Part shown: piece after piece, positions 15,728 through 23,021 of the stretch
How positions within the stretch are numbered: position 1 is the first letter of the stretch
Layout: the number at the start of each line of letters is the position of its first letter
NCBI GenBank assembly: GCA_964195515.1
Contig: CAXMQO010000121.1
Coordinates: 1 to 34,097 of the forward strand
Length of the DNA stretch: 34,097 nt
DNA from: JAHEEL01 sp964195515
Lineage (GTDB): Bacteria; Actinomycetota; Acidimicrobiia; Spongiisociales; UBA5794
Reading direction: 5' to 3'
Program-made: the position numbers and the translations under genes
Notes under the pieces: generated by a model
Databases searched by the model: none
Seen by the model: only the letters and a program-made list of their open reading frames with translations
Told to the model about the DNA's origin: nothing

Positions 15728-16045
15728 TCATGCCATTCCAAGGTCGACCAGTCCTCCGGTGAGGTTCGCGACGACCGCGAACCCGCGGCGGACGAGGTAT
15801 TCCGCTGCAACTCCCGACCGATTCCCGGACCGGCACACGAGCAAGATGGCTCGGTCGCGGTCGAGTTCGTCCAATTTGTCGGGCAGTGAACCGAGCTTGA
15901 TGAGGGCCGAGGCGGGAAGTGTCCCCATCGCCCATTCGAACGGCTCGCGCACATCGATGATCACGGCGTCGTGTTCATTGCTCCAGGTTCGCCATTCGCG
16001 TGCGGGGACGAGGCGTACGGCCTGAACCGATTCTTCCCCGATCAC
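15728..16045 (-). CDS. Cytoplasmic single-domain rhodanese
   Basis: This 105-residue sulfurtransferase has VRLVPAREWRTW, AVIIDVREPFEWAMGTLPASALIKLGSL and the active-site loop LLVCRSGNRSG (C71). No signal peptide is present. The frame is open to 16123, but the preceding cstR gene ends at 16042. The GTG at 16045 forms a GTGA 4-bp overlap with the cstR stop and starts the domain correctly. Rhodaneses of this kind move sulfane sulfur from persulfides to acceptors such as sulfite or glutathione-like thiols. The tight coupling to the regulator supports a role in persulfide detoxification. Confidence 0.92.
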   Translation of the reverse strand: MIGEESVQAVRLVPAREWRTWSNEHDAVIIDVREPFEWAMGTLPASALIKLGSLPDKLDELDRDRAILLVCRSGNRSGVAAEYLVRRGFAVVANLTGGLVDLGMA

Positions 16046-16311
16046 GTGAGTTGCATGAACAGTTTCTCGAGCCGCTTCGGGTCGTAACCCTCCAGCGCGG
16101 CCCGTTCCGGGTCGGTGGCGCACATGGTCATCGTCGCGCCGAAGTACTTGTAGCCGGCATGTTCAAGCGCCCGCATCGAAGCAGAGAACTGGGTGATTAC
16201 GTCGGAGCAGTCGCGCCCCTCTTCGAGCATCCCCTGGATTCCACGGATCTGACCCTCGACGCGGCGCAGCCTCGTCAGGATGTCGTGGATCTCGATCTCG
16301 TCCAGTTGCAT
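16042..16311 (-). CDS. CsoR-family repressor, CstR-like (persulfide-sensing type)
   Basis: This 89-residue all-helical repressor begins with EIHDILTRLRRVEGQIRGIQGMLEEGRDCSDVI, the DUF156/CsoR signature. It keeps two cysteines 29 residues apart (C35, C64), the spacing of CsoR C36/C65 and CstR C31/C60. The copper-ligand histidine four residues before the second Cys is replaced by Thr (T60 in TMTMC). Loss of that His and the downstream rhodaneses point to a CstR-type reactive-sulfur sensor rather than a copper sensor. There is no Shine-Dalgarno; TATGCT at 16318-16323 is 6 nt from the ATG, so the mRNA is probably leaderless. A perfect operator overlaps that box, implying autoregulation. Confidence 0.92.
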   Translation of the reverse strand: MQLDEIEIHDILTRLRRVEGQIRGIQGMLEEGRDCSDVITQFSASMRALEHAGYKYFGATMTMCATDPERAALEGYDPKRLEKLFMQLT

Positions 16312-16317
16312 GAGGAG

Positions 16318-16341
16318 AGCATATACCCCCGTGGGGTATAT
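16318..16341 (-). promoter_or_regulatory. CsoR/CstR operator overlapping the cstR -10 box
   Basis: ATATACCCC-CGT-GGGGTATAT (16321-16341) is a perfect 9-bp inverted repeat with a 3-nt centre, matching the ATACCCC...GGGGTAT operator type of the CsoR/CstR family. On the minus strand TATGCT (complement of 16318-16323) overlaps its proximal edge and lies 6 nt from the ATG. A bound repressor would therefore cover the promoter of the rhodanese operon. Confidence 0.85.
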
Positions 16342-16381
16342 GGGTGGTGGGGTGGAGTACTACGCACCGAAAATCTCGGAA

Positions 16382-16425
16382 TTGATACGATACGACTCAG
16401 GTTATGATATCTATAACGACTCAGG
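16382..16425 (+). promoter_or_regulatory. Probable dnaK promoter with direct-repeat operator
   Basis: The decamer ACGACTCAGG occurs at 16392-16401 and 16416-16425. Between them lies TATGAT (16403-16408), a good -10, inside the dyad GTTAT-N7-ATAAC (16401-16417). TTGATA at 16382-16387 could be a -35, but the spacer is only 15. ACTCAGG is one base from the HspR half-site ACTCAAG, although the halves are in direct rather than inverted order. I read this as the HspR-controlled promoter; the exact boxes are uncertain. Confidence 0.5.
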
Positions 16426-16473
16426 ACATGGCTCGCGTCACTGCGGGTTCAACGAAACGAAGGAGCACCCCGC

Positions 16474-18309
16474 ATGGGACGCGCCGTAGGTATCGACCTC
16501 GGAACCACCAACTCTGTCATCTCGACCCTCGAAGGCGGAGAACCCAAGATCATCAGCAATGCTGAGGGACACCGCACGACCCCTTCGGTCGTCGCGTTCG
16601 CCAAGAACGGCGAGGTTCTCGTCGGCGACCAGGCCAAGCGTCAGTCGATCACGAACCCAGACCGCACGGTTCGCTCGGTCAAACGACACATGGGAACCGA
16701 CTGGAGCGTCGAGGTCGACGGCAAGGCATACACCTCACAGGAGATCGCAGCCCGCATCCTCATGAAGCTCAAGCGGGATGCTGAGGCCTTCCTCGGCGAG
16801 CCCGTGACCGAAGCCGTGATCACCGTCCCGGCCTACTTCGGCGATGCACAGCGCCAGGCAACCAAAGAAGCCGGCCAGATCGCCGGTCTCGAGGTGCTCC
16901 GCATCATCAACGAGCCCACCGCGGCCGCGCTGGCCTACGGACTCGACAAGGGCGAGGACGACCACCTCATCCTCGTCTTCGACCTCGGAGGAGGAACGTT
17001 CGACGTGTCGGTCCTCGAGATCGGCGAAGGTGTCTTCGAGGTCAAGTCGACGCACGGCGACACGAAGCTCGGCGGCGACGACTGGGATGACAAGGTCATC
17101 AATTGGCTCGTTGACGGATTCAAGAGCGACAACGGTGTCGATCTCTCGAACGACGCGATGGCGATGACCCGACTCAAAGAGGCCTCCGAGAAAGCCAAGA
17201 TCGAACTGTCGTCGGTCATGGAGACGGAAATCAATCTTCCGTTCATCACCGCCACGAACGAGGGGCCGATCCACCTCCTCCGCACACTCACCCGCTCGGA
17301 GTTCGAGCAGATGACGGACGATCTCGTACAGCGGACTCGCCTGCCGTTCGAGGAGGCACTCAAGGATGCCGGTGTGACGATGAACGACATCGACCACGTC
17401 ATCCTCGTTGGCGGATCGACGCGAGCGCCTTCGGTACAGAAACTCGTCCAGGAGCTCGCAGGCAAGGAGCCACACAAGGGGGTCAATCCGGACGAGGTCG
17501 TCGCCGATGGCGCCGCGCTCCAGGCAGGCGTGCTCATCGGTGACGTGAAGGGCATCCTTCTCCTCGACGTCACACCGTTGACGCTCGGCGTCGAGACCGA
17601 GGGTGGTGTGTCGACGAAGATGATCGAACGCAACACGACGATCCCGACCCGCCGCTCCGAGATTTTCACGACGGCGGCCGACAATCAGCCGGAGGTCGAG
17701 ATCCACGTCCTGCAGGGCGAGCGCCCGATGGCCAACGACAACAAGAGCCTCGGCCGCTTCAAGCTCCCCGGTATCGCTTCGGCACCCCGGGGCATCCCCC
17801 AGATCGAGGTGACGTTCGACATCGACGCCAACGGCATTGTCTCCGTGTCTGCGAAGGACCTCGGAACCGGGAAGACGCAGCAGGTGACGATTACCGGCGG
17901 CACGGCACTGTCCGATGATGACATCAATCAGATGGTCAGAGATGCCGAATCCCACGCTCAGGATGACGCTGAGCGCAAGACAACCGTCGAAGCCCGCAAC
18001 CACGCCGACCACACGGTGTATCAGATCGCCAAGCAACTCGCCGAACACGGCGACAAGCTGACCGACGACGAGCGCAAGCCTCTCGACGACAAGATCGCGG
18101 AACTGCGGACGCTGCTTGCTAATGAGAGCACCGACTCGGAGACACTGAAGAACGCCACGAACGAACTACTGACGGGGTCGCAGATTCTCGGTGAGAAGAT
18201 CTACGCGGCGTCCGCGGCCGAGAGTGCTGCGGCGGCGGCAGACGACACACCCTCCGATGACGACGAGGTCGTCGAAGCCGAGGTGGTGGAGGACGATGAC
18301 GAGTCCTGA
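16474..18309 (+). CDS. dnaK: Molecular chaperone DnaK (Hsp70)
   Basis: The 611-residue Hsp70 starts MGRAVGIDLGTTNSVIS (phosphate-1 motif). It has TVPAYFGDAQRQATKEAGQIAGLEVLRIINEPTAAALAYG, the phosphate-2 motif ILVFDLGGGTFDVS, and the adenosine motif HVILVGGSTRAPSVQ. The substrate domain begins at DVTPLTLGVETEGG, followed by a helical lid and an acidic tail EAEVVEDDDES. There is no EEVD, as expected for bacteria. It refolds proteins using ATP with GrpE and DnaJ. An AAGGAG site lies 10 nt before the ATG. It is the first gene of dnaK-grpE-dnaJ-hspR and overlaps grpE by 14 bp. Confidence 0.98.
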   Translation: MGRAVGIDLGTTNSVISTLEGGEPKIISNAEGHRTTPSVVAFAKNGEVLVGDQAKRQSITNPDRTVRSVKRHMGTDWSVEVDGKAYTSQEIAARILMKLKRDAEAFLGEPVTEAVITVPAYFGDAQRQATKEAGQIAGLEVLRIINEPTAAALAYGLDKGEDDHLILVFDLGGGTFDVSVLEIGEGVFEVKSTHGDTKLGGDDWDDKVINWLVDGFKSDNGVDLSNDAMAMTRLKEASEKAKIELSSVMETEINLPFITATNEGPIHLLRTLTRSEFEQMTDDLVQRTRLPFEEALKDAGVTMNDIDHVILVGGSTRAPSVQKLVQELAGKEPHKGVNPDEVVADGAALQAGVLIGDVKGILLLDVTPLTLGVETEGGVSTKMIERNTTIPTRRSEIFTTAADNQPEVEIHVLQGERPMANDNKSLGRFKLPGIASAPRGIPQIEVTFDIDANGIVSVSAKDLGTGKTQQVTITGGTALSDDDINQMVRDAESHAQDDAERKTTVEARNHADHTVYQIAKQLAEHGDKLTDDERKPLDDKIAELRTLLANESTDSETLKNATNELLTGSQILGEKIYAASAAESAAAAADDTPSDDDEVVEAEVVEDDDES

Positions 18310-18976
18310 GGAGAGCCAACAGCCAACAGCCAACAGCCAACAGCCCGAAGCGGCTTCCTCCCCCTCAGGGGGAGGTGCTGCCGCAGGCTGCGGAGGGGGT
18401 CAAGCAGTTCCCCTCGAAGCAATCGAGGTCCAAGAACTTGTTGTGCTCGAACCCGAGGTCGGGCCGACGGCGCACGACCTCGGCCTTGAACTGCCCGACG
18501 ATCCGGATGAGGCCCAGGACCTGCTGCTTCGAGAACTGAACGAAGCCCGCCAGGAGGCCGGCGATCATCTCGAGATGCTTCAACGCGTCGCGGCCGACTT
18601 CGACAACTTCCGCCGACGCGTTCAACGCGACCAGGCGGAGAACGTCGAACGGGCCTCTCAACGCGTCATCGAGGGACTTCTCCCGACGCTCGATGCTCTC
18701 GACGCGGCGACGGCATTCGAACCACAGAGCCCGTCTGAAGAGAGGATCAAGGAGGGAGTGCTGTCGACCCGGAGCCAGCTTCTGGAGACACTCACCCGCG
18801 AAGGTTTCGAACCGATCCCCGCCGTCGGCGAGGCATTCGATCCGAAGGTACACGAGGCCGTATCCGGTCCGGGTGAGGGCAGCGGTGACCTGTTCATCGG
18901 CGCCGAACTCCGCCGCGGGTACGTCATGCGCGGGCGGGTGATCCGTCCGTCGCTCGTCACGGTGGAACATGCGTAA
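18296..18976 (+). CDS. grpE: Nucleotide exchange factor GrpE with repeat-derived N-terminus
   Basis: The 226-residue GrpE has the long N-terminal coiled coil (LRELNEARQEAGDHLEMLQRVAADFDNFRRRVQRDQ), then VIEGLLPTLDALDAA, and the C-terminal beta-wing VHEAVSGPGEG...LRRGYVMRGRVIRPSLVTV. It releases ADP from DnaK. The ATG at 18296 lies inside the end of dnaK, 3 nt after GGAGG. Residues about 7-40 are unusual: SQQPTANSQQP is encoded by a heptanucleotide tandem repeat, and the following SSPSGGGAAAGCGGG comes from nested palindromes. This looks like an inserted intergenic-type repeat element that is translated. A GTG downstream of the element (about 18442) is a possible alternative start. The dnaJ ATG overlaps its end by 8 bp. 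Confidence 0.95.
   Translation: MTSPEESQQPTANSQQPEAASSPSGGGAAAGCGGGQAVPLEAIEVQELVVLEPEVGPTAHDLGLELPDDPDEAQDLLLRELNEARQEAGDHLEMLQRVAADFDNFRRRVQRDQAENVERASQRVIEGLLPTLDALDAATAFEPQSPSEERIKEGVLSTRSQLLETLTREGFEPIPAVGEAFDPKVHEAVSGPGEGSGDLFIGAELRRGYVMRGRVIRPSLVTVEHA
18314..18345 (+). repeat. Heptanucleotide tandem repeat AGCCAAC (about 4.6 copies) within grpE
   Basis: Four perfect AGCCAAC units at 18314-18341 are followed by a partial agcc. Because 7 nt is not a multiple of 3, the translation repeats every 21 nt as SQQPTAN-SQQP. A different heptamer array (GGTTGTC) lies at the window end. Confidence 0.95.
18357..18396. repeat. Nested palindromes of a REP/MITE-like element within grpE
   Basis: CCTCCCCCT-C-AGGGGGAGG (18357-18375) is a perfect 9-bp inverted repeat, followed by CCGCAG-G-CTGCGG and a trailing GGAGGGGGTC. 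Such G/C-run palindromes normally sit between genes; here they lie in the coding frame of grpE directly after the heptamer array. Confidence 0.75.
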
Positions 18977-19883
18977 GGAATGGTTGGAGAAGGACTACTA
19001 CGCCACACTCGGCGTCTCCAAGAATGCCTCTGACAAGGAGATCAAGAAGGCATTCCGCAAACTCGCGCGAGAGTTCCACCCCGACAACAACCCCGGCGAC
19101 GCGGTGGCAGAGGCCCGTTTCAAGGAAGTCAATGAGGCGTACGACACGCTCTCCGACGCGGACGATCGCAAGGAGTACGACCACGTTCGAGAGATGGGTT
19201 ACTTCGTCGGTGACCAGGGCGGCCATCAGCAGTACGTGCGCGTCGAGGACGTCTTCGGCGGCGACATGGGTGGGGGTGGCTTCCAGGACCTTCTCGGTGG
19301 GCTCGGCGACATCTTTGGTCAGGGCGCCAGGCGGCAACAGCCGAGACCGATGGCAGGACGAAATCTCCAGTCCGATCTCTCCCTCACTTTCCACGAATCC
19401 CTCGCCGGTCCGACGAAGACCGTCGGTATCGATGGACGGACCGTCAAGGTGAAAGTGCCTCAAGGGATCGCCGACGGCACGAAGGTTCGCTTGAAAGGAA
19501 GGGGAGAGCCGGGAGCCAACGGCGGCCCCGCAGGTGATCTCTTCGTACGGGTGCACGTCGCCTCGCATCCCGTGTTCGGACGCTCCGGGAAGCGCGATCT
19601 CACGATCGCGGTACCGGTCACGTTCGCCGAGGCCGCTCTCGGCGCGGTCATCCTGATCCCAACTCTCGACGGAGACACAAAGATTCGCGTCCCGGCGGGT
19701 ACGCAGGGCGGCACGACGATGAAGGTGTCGGGGAAAGGCGTCGAGGTCTCGAACGGCAGCGGCGATCTGCTCGTCACGATCGAGGTGACCGTGCCAACCG
19801 ACCTCTCGGATACGCAGCGAGAACTGCTCGAGACGTTCCGCGACGATGCGCCGGAGAACCCGCGCGAACACCTGGGGGTGTGA
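18969..19883 (+). CDS. DnaJ-family co-chaperone without zinc-finger domain (CbpA/type II-like)
   Basis: The 304-residue protein has an N-terminal J domain (YYATLGVSKNASDKEIKKAFRKLAREFHPDNN; HPD at 37-39), then a Gly/Phe-rich linker with GGGGFQDLLGGLGDIFGQG. Two C-terminal substrate-binding beta domains follow (LQSDLSLTFHESLAGPTKTV; VKVKVPQGIADGTKVRLKGRGEPG; LTIAVPVTFAEAALGAVI...). The four CxxCxGxG repeats of classical DnaJ are absent, so it is a type II (CbpA-like) J-protein. It stimulates DnaK ATPase and delivers clients. It starts within the end of grpE, and its TGA is followed one base later by the hspR ATG. Confidence 0.95.
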   Translation: MRKEWLEKDYYATLGVSKNASDKEIKKAFRKLAREFHPDNNPGDAVAEARFKEVNEAYDTLSDADDRKEYDHVREMGYFVGDQGGHQQYVRVEDVFGGDMGGGGFQDLLGGLGDIFGQGARRQQPRPMAGRNLQSDLSLTFHESLAGPTKTVGIDGRTVKVKVPQGIADGTKVRLKGRGEPGANGGPAGDLFVRVHVASHPVFGRSGKRDLTIAVPVTFAEAALGAVILIPTLDGDTKIRVPAGTQGGTTMKVSGKGVEVSNGSGDLLVTIEVTVPTDLSDTQRELLETFRDDAPENPREHLGV

Positions 19884-19884
19884 C

Positions 19885-20283
19885 ATGAGTGGCCAGGAAG
19901 AAGCCGTCTACATCATCTCGGTCGCCGCCGAACTCTCCGGCATGCATCCGCAAACGCTCCGCATCTACGAGCGCCGCGGTCTCATCGCGCCGTACCGCAC
20001 ACCGGGAGGGACACGGCGCTACTCGCAGGCCGACATTGAACGACTCCTCCTTATCCAAGAACTGACGAACGCCGGCGTGAACCTCGAAGGGGTGCGTCGA
20101 ATCATGAGTCTCGAGATCGAGAACGCCCGTCTCCGCAACCAGGTCGTCCGTCTCAGGCGTCTGCTCGAGGATTCCGACGCCCGATTCACGGGCGATCCCG
20201 AGCGCCACACCGTCATCAAGATGGGAATCGTGACGCGGAGGAATCTGCCGGATGTCCGGCGCGACGGTCCGTTCGACGCGTAG
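19885..20283 (+). CDS. hspR: MerR-family heat-shock repressor HspR
   Basis: The 132-residue protein has a MerR-type winged helix at residues 8-75: YIISVAAELSGMHPQTLRIYERRGLIAPYRTPGGTRRYSQADIERLL, matching HspR closely. A coiled coil follows at about 76-97 (EIENARLRNQVVRLRRLLED). HspR represses the dnaK operon from inverted HAIR sites with DnaK as co-repressor; its place as last gene of the operon fits this feedback. The frame is open to 19846, but the ATG at 19885, one base after the dnaJ stop, starts the conserved domain. Candidate target repeats lie upstream of dnaK at 16392-16425. Confidence 0.95.
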   Translation: MSGQEEAVYIISVAAELSGMHPQTLRIYERRGLIAPYRTPGGTRRYSQADIERLLLIQELTNAGVNLEGVRRIMSLEIENARLRNQVVRLRRLLEDSDARFTGDPERHTVIKMGIVTRRNLPDVRRDGPFDA

Positions 20284-20341
20284 CCGAGTGGCGGAGTAGT
20301 CGAGGAGCTGAGTACCGTCGGGCCTCCGATTCGAGGAGCCT

Positions 20342-21577
20342 ATGACACTCGACGTTTCGACGGTCCGCTCACAGTTTCCAGCGCTGTCCCGCACCGTCGG
20401 TCGGGTTCCCGCCGCATATCTCGATGGGCCCGGTGGTACTCAGGTTCCAGAGTCGGTCATCCAGGCCATGGCCGGATTCATGCGTGCCGGGGGAAGCAAC
20501 CACGGCGGACCGTTTGCTTCGTCTCGCGAGACCGATGCCGTGACCGAGTCTGCACGCAGCGCCATCGCAGATCTCTTCGGTGCAACACCGGACGAGATCG
20601 CGTTCGGCCAGAACATGACATCCCTCACGCTCTCGGTGAGCCGCGCCCTCGGTGCCACATGGGGATCAGGAGACAACATCGTCGTCACCCGACTCGACCA
20701 CGATGCGAACGTGTGGCCTTGGGTCATCGCCGCGAGGGACGCCGGCGCCGAAGTGCGGTGGCTCGATTTCGATCCCGACGACGGCTGTCGTCTCAAGGCC
20801 GAAACCATCGGCGAACTCATCGACGACCGGACTCGCCTCGTTGCGATGACGCACGCTTCGAACGCGGTCGGCACGATCACCGATCCTCGACCCGTCATCG
20901 AAGCAGCACATGCCGTCGGCGCTCTCACCTATGTTGACGCCGTCCACTACTCCCCGCATGGCCTCGTTGACGTAGCTGCACTCGGCACCGACTTCCTGGT
21001 CGCCTCCGCCTACAAGTTCTTCGGACCGCACACGGGTTGTCTCTATGGACGGAGCGAGGTCCTCGACGCCGTCGAGGCCTACAAGATCAGGCCGGCGCCG
21101 GACGAACCGCCCGACAAGTGGGAGACGGGGACCCAGAGCTTCGAGAGCCTCGCCGGGGTGACGGCCGGCGTCGATTACCTCGCTTCGCTGGGATTCGGCG
21201 AGACCCGGAGGGATCTCGTCCGCTCCGCGATGGGGCGGATCGGCGCGTACGAACAGTCGCTCTCAGCCCGGTTCCTTGACGGAATCGCCCGGACGAGCGG
21301 CGTGTCGCTCTACGGACGGACGGTCACAGACGGTCGTACGCCGACATTTGCGGTCTCGGTCGACGGCGCACACCCCGATGCCGTAGCCGAGACACTCGGC
21401 GATCAGGGAATCTTCGTCTGGTCGGGTGACTACTACGCGGTCGAGGTTATGAACCGAATCGGCGTCGCCGACCAGGGCGGTCTCGTCCGGATCGGATTCG
21501 CCCACTACAACACCGCCGGAGAGGTTGACCGCGTTCTCGCGGCGCTCGGACAGCTTGCATCCGAAGGTCCAACGTGA
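20342..21577 (+). CDS. Class V aminotransferase, cysteine desulfurase-like
   Basis: This 411-residue fold-type I PLP enzyme has AAYLDGPGGTQVPESVI at 24-40, GGSNHGGPFASS, FGQNMTSLTLSVSRAL, LDHDANVWPW, THASNAVGTI, the PLP-binding D199 in YVDAVHYSPHG and the Schiff-base lysine K225 in ASAYKFFGPHTG. It belongs to the family annotated cysteine desulfurase-like. The only cysteines are C149 and C234, and the active-site loop of true desulfurases has no Cys here, so IscS/SufS activity is unlikely. The reaction is unknown. A GAGGAG site lies 4 nt before the ATG. The stop overlaps the beta-glucosidase GTG by 4 bp, indicating coupled translation. Confidence 0.92.
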   Translation: MTLDVSTVRSQFPALSRTVGRVPAAYLDGPGGTQVPESVIQAMAGFMRAGGSNHGGPFASSRETDAVTESARSAIADLFGATPDEIAFGQNMTSLTLSVSRALGATWGSGDNIVVTRLDHDANVWPWVIAARDAGAEVRWLDFDPDDGCRLKAETIGELIDDRTRLVAMTHASNAVGTITDPRPVIEAAHAVGALTYVDAVHYSPHGLVDVAALGTDFLVASAYKFFGPHTGCLYGRSEVLDAVEAYKIRPAPDEPPDKWETGTQSFESLAGVTAGVDYLASLGFGETRRDLVRSAMGRIGAYEQSLSARFLDGIARTSGVSLYGRTVTDGRTPTFAVSVDGAHPDAVAETLGDQGIFVWSGDYYAVEVMNRIGVADQGGLVRIGFAHYNTAGEVDRVLAALGQLASEGPT

Positions 21578-22932
21578 GTCGCTTCCCGGACGACTTCGTG
21601 TTCGGTGTGGCCGCATCTGCCTATCAGATTGAGGGGGCTTGGGACGAGGATGGCAAGGGCGAGTCGATCTGGGACCGGTTCGTCCGAGAACCCGGCCGAA
21701 TCCTCAACGGGGGAACGGGCGACGTCGCGTGTGACCACTACCACCGCTACCCCGAAGACGTTGCGTTGATGGCCGGCGCGGGGGTACCGGCTTACAGCCT
21801 CACCACAGCGTGGACCCGGATCATCCCCGACGGACTCGGACCCGCCGAACCGAGGGGGATCGCCTTCTACGACCGTCTCGTCGATGAGTTGCTCGAGCAC
21901 GGCATCACGCCGTACGTGACCCTCTACCACTGGGATCTACCCCAGGGTCTCCAGGACCGCGGCGGCTGGGTCAACCGCAGCACCGTCGATGCCTTCGTCC
22001 GCTACGCCGACGTGCTGAGTGCGGCGCTCGGCGATCGGGTCAAACACTGGAAGACCCACAACGAACCATGGGTCGCCTCATTCGTCGGCCATCGGGACGG
22101 TGCGTTCGCTCCCGGCCACACGAACTTCTCCGAGGCGCTCGCAGCGGCCCATCACATCTTGCTGTCCCACGGAAGAGCCGTCCCTGTCATCCGGGCGAAT
22201 GTCCCGGACGGTGACGTGGGCATCGTCGTCGACTGCCGCCCATCCGCACCGGCGAGCGACTCCATCCAGGATGCCGCGGCGAACCGGCATTTCGACGGAT
22301 TCCGGAATCGCTGGTTCTTCGATCCGATCTTTGGGAAGGGTTACCCCTTGGACATGGTCGACGCGTATAGGGAGCGCGGGAGGTTCGACACGGACCAACC
22401 ACCGTTCGTGCTTCCGGGAGACCTCGACGAGATCGCGGCGCCAATCGACTTCATCGGCGTCAACTACTACACCGCCCTCGAAGTGACCGCCGGTGCGGAC
22501 GAGACGGAGGACACCGGTATCGAACCGGGGCCGAACCCTCCCAGCGGATACACCGAGATGGGGTGGCCGATCGTTCCGTCGGCGCTCACGGCATTCTTGA
22601 AGCGCATCCACGACGACTACGGCGCCACGGACATCCGGGTCACCGAGAACGGGGCCTCCTACTCGGACGGACCCGGGTCGGATGGGGCGGTTCACGACGA
22701 GCACAGGATCGAGTACCTCCGAGCCCACATAGAAGCGGTTGCGGATGCGATCGACCTCGGCATACCGGTGACGGGGTACTTCGTGTGGTCCATCCTCGAC
22801 AACTTCGAGTGGGCGCTGGGTTACAGCCAGCGCTTCGGCCTTGTTTGGGTCGACCACGAGACCGGCGAACGCATCCCGAAGGACAGCCTCGCCTGGTACG
22901 GCAAGGTGATCGCGTCGCGAGCGCCGCGCTGA
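21574..22932 (+). CDS. GH1 family beta-glucosidase
   Basis: The 452-residue enzyme begins FPDDFVFGVAASAYQIEGAWDEDGKGESIWD, the GH1 N-terminal signature. It has YVTLYHWDLPQGLQDRGGW, the acid/base glutamate in WKTHNEPW (E164; the usual TFNEP Phe is His here), INYYT-like GVNYYT at 295-300, the nucleophile in VTENGAS (E358), and GYFVWSILDNFEWALGYSQRFGLVWVD near the end. It is cytoplasmic, with no signal peptide, and probably hydrolyses imported beta-glucosides or oligosaccharides. The GTG start overlaps the preceding aminotransferase stop. A 12-bp palindrome GTTCGGCCGAAC follows the stop (22933-22944). Confidence 0.97.
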   Translation: MSRFPDDFVFGVAASAYQIEGAWDEDGKGESIWDRFVREPGRILNGGTGDVACDHYHRYPEDVALMAGAGVPAYSLTTAWTRIIPDGLGPAEPRGIAFYDRLVDELLEHGITPYVTLYHWDLPQGLQDRGGWVNRSTVDAFVRYADVLSAALGDRVKHWKTHNEPWVASFVGHRDGAFAPGHTNFSEALAAAHHILLSHGRAVPVIRANVPDGDVGIVVDCRPSAPASDSIQDAAANRHFDGFRNRWFFDPIFGKGYPLDMVDAYRERGRFDTDQPPFVLPGDLDEIAAPIDFIGVNYYTALEVTAGADETEDTGIEPGPNPPSGYTEMGWPIVPSALTAFLKRIHDDYGATDIRVTENGASYSDGPGSDGAVHDEHRIEYLRAHIEAVADAIDLGIPVTGYFVWSILDNFEWALGYSQRFGLVWVDHETGERIPKDSLAWYGKVIASRAPR

Positions 22933-23021
22933 GTTCGGCCGAACGGCCCTACCGGGCGTTCAACGGTGGGACGACGCTGGATGGAGAGCAGCATGTCCAC
23001 GGGGGCTCTTGGAGGTGAGCG

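Noticed and set aside
16042..16311. Copper sensor CsoR as the name for the DUF156 protein
   Set aside because: The copper-ligand histidine before the second cysteine is Thr, and the genes it leads are rhodaneses rather than copper exporters or chaperones.
16312..16473. CIRCE (HrcA) element upstream of dnaK
   Set aside because: No TTAGCACTC-N9-GAGTGCTAA or close variant is present; the operon carries HspR instead.
16735..18048. 437-codon minus-strand frame inside dnaK
   Set aside because: It is a shadow of the dnaK coding sequence, with no recognisable motif or ribosome site.
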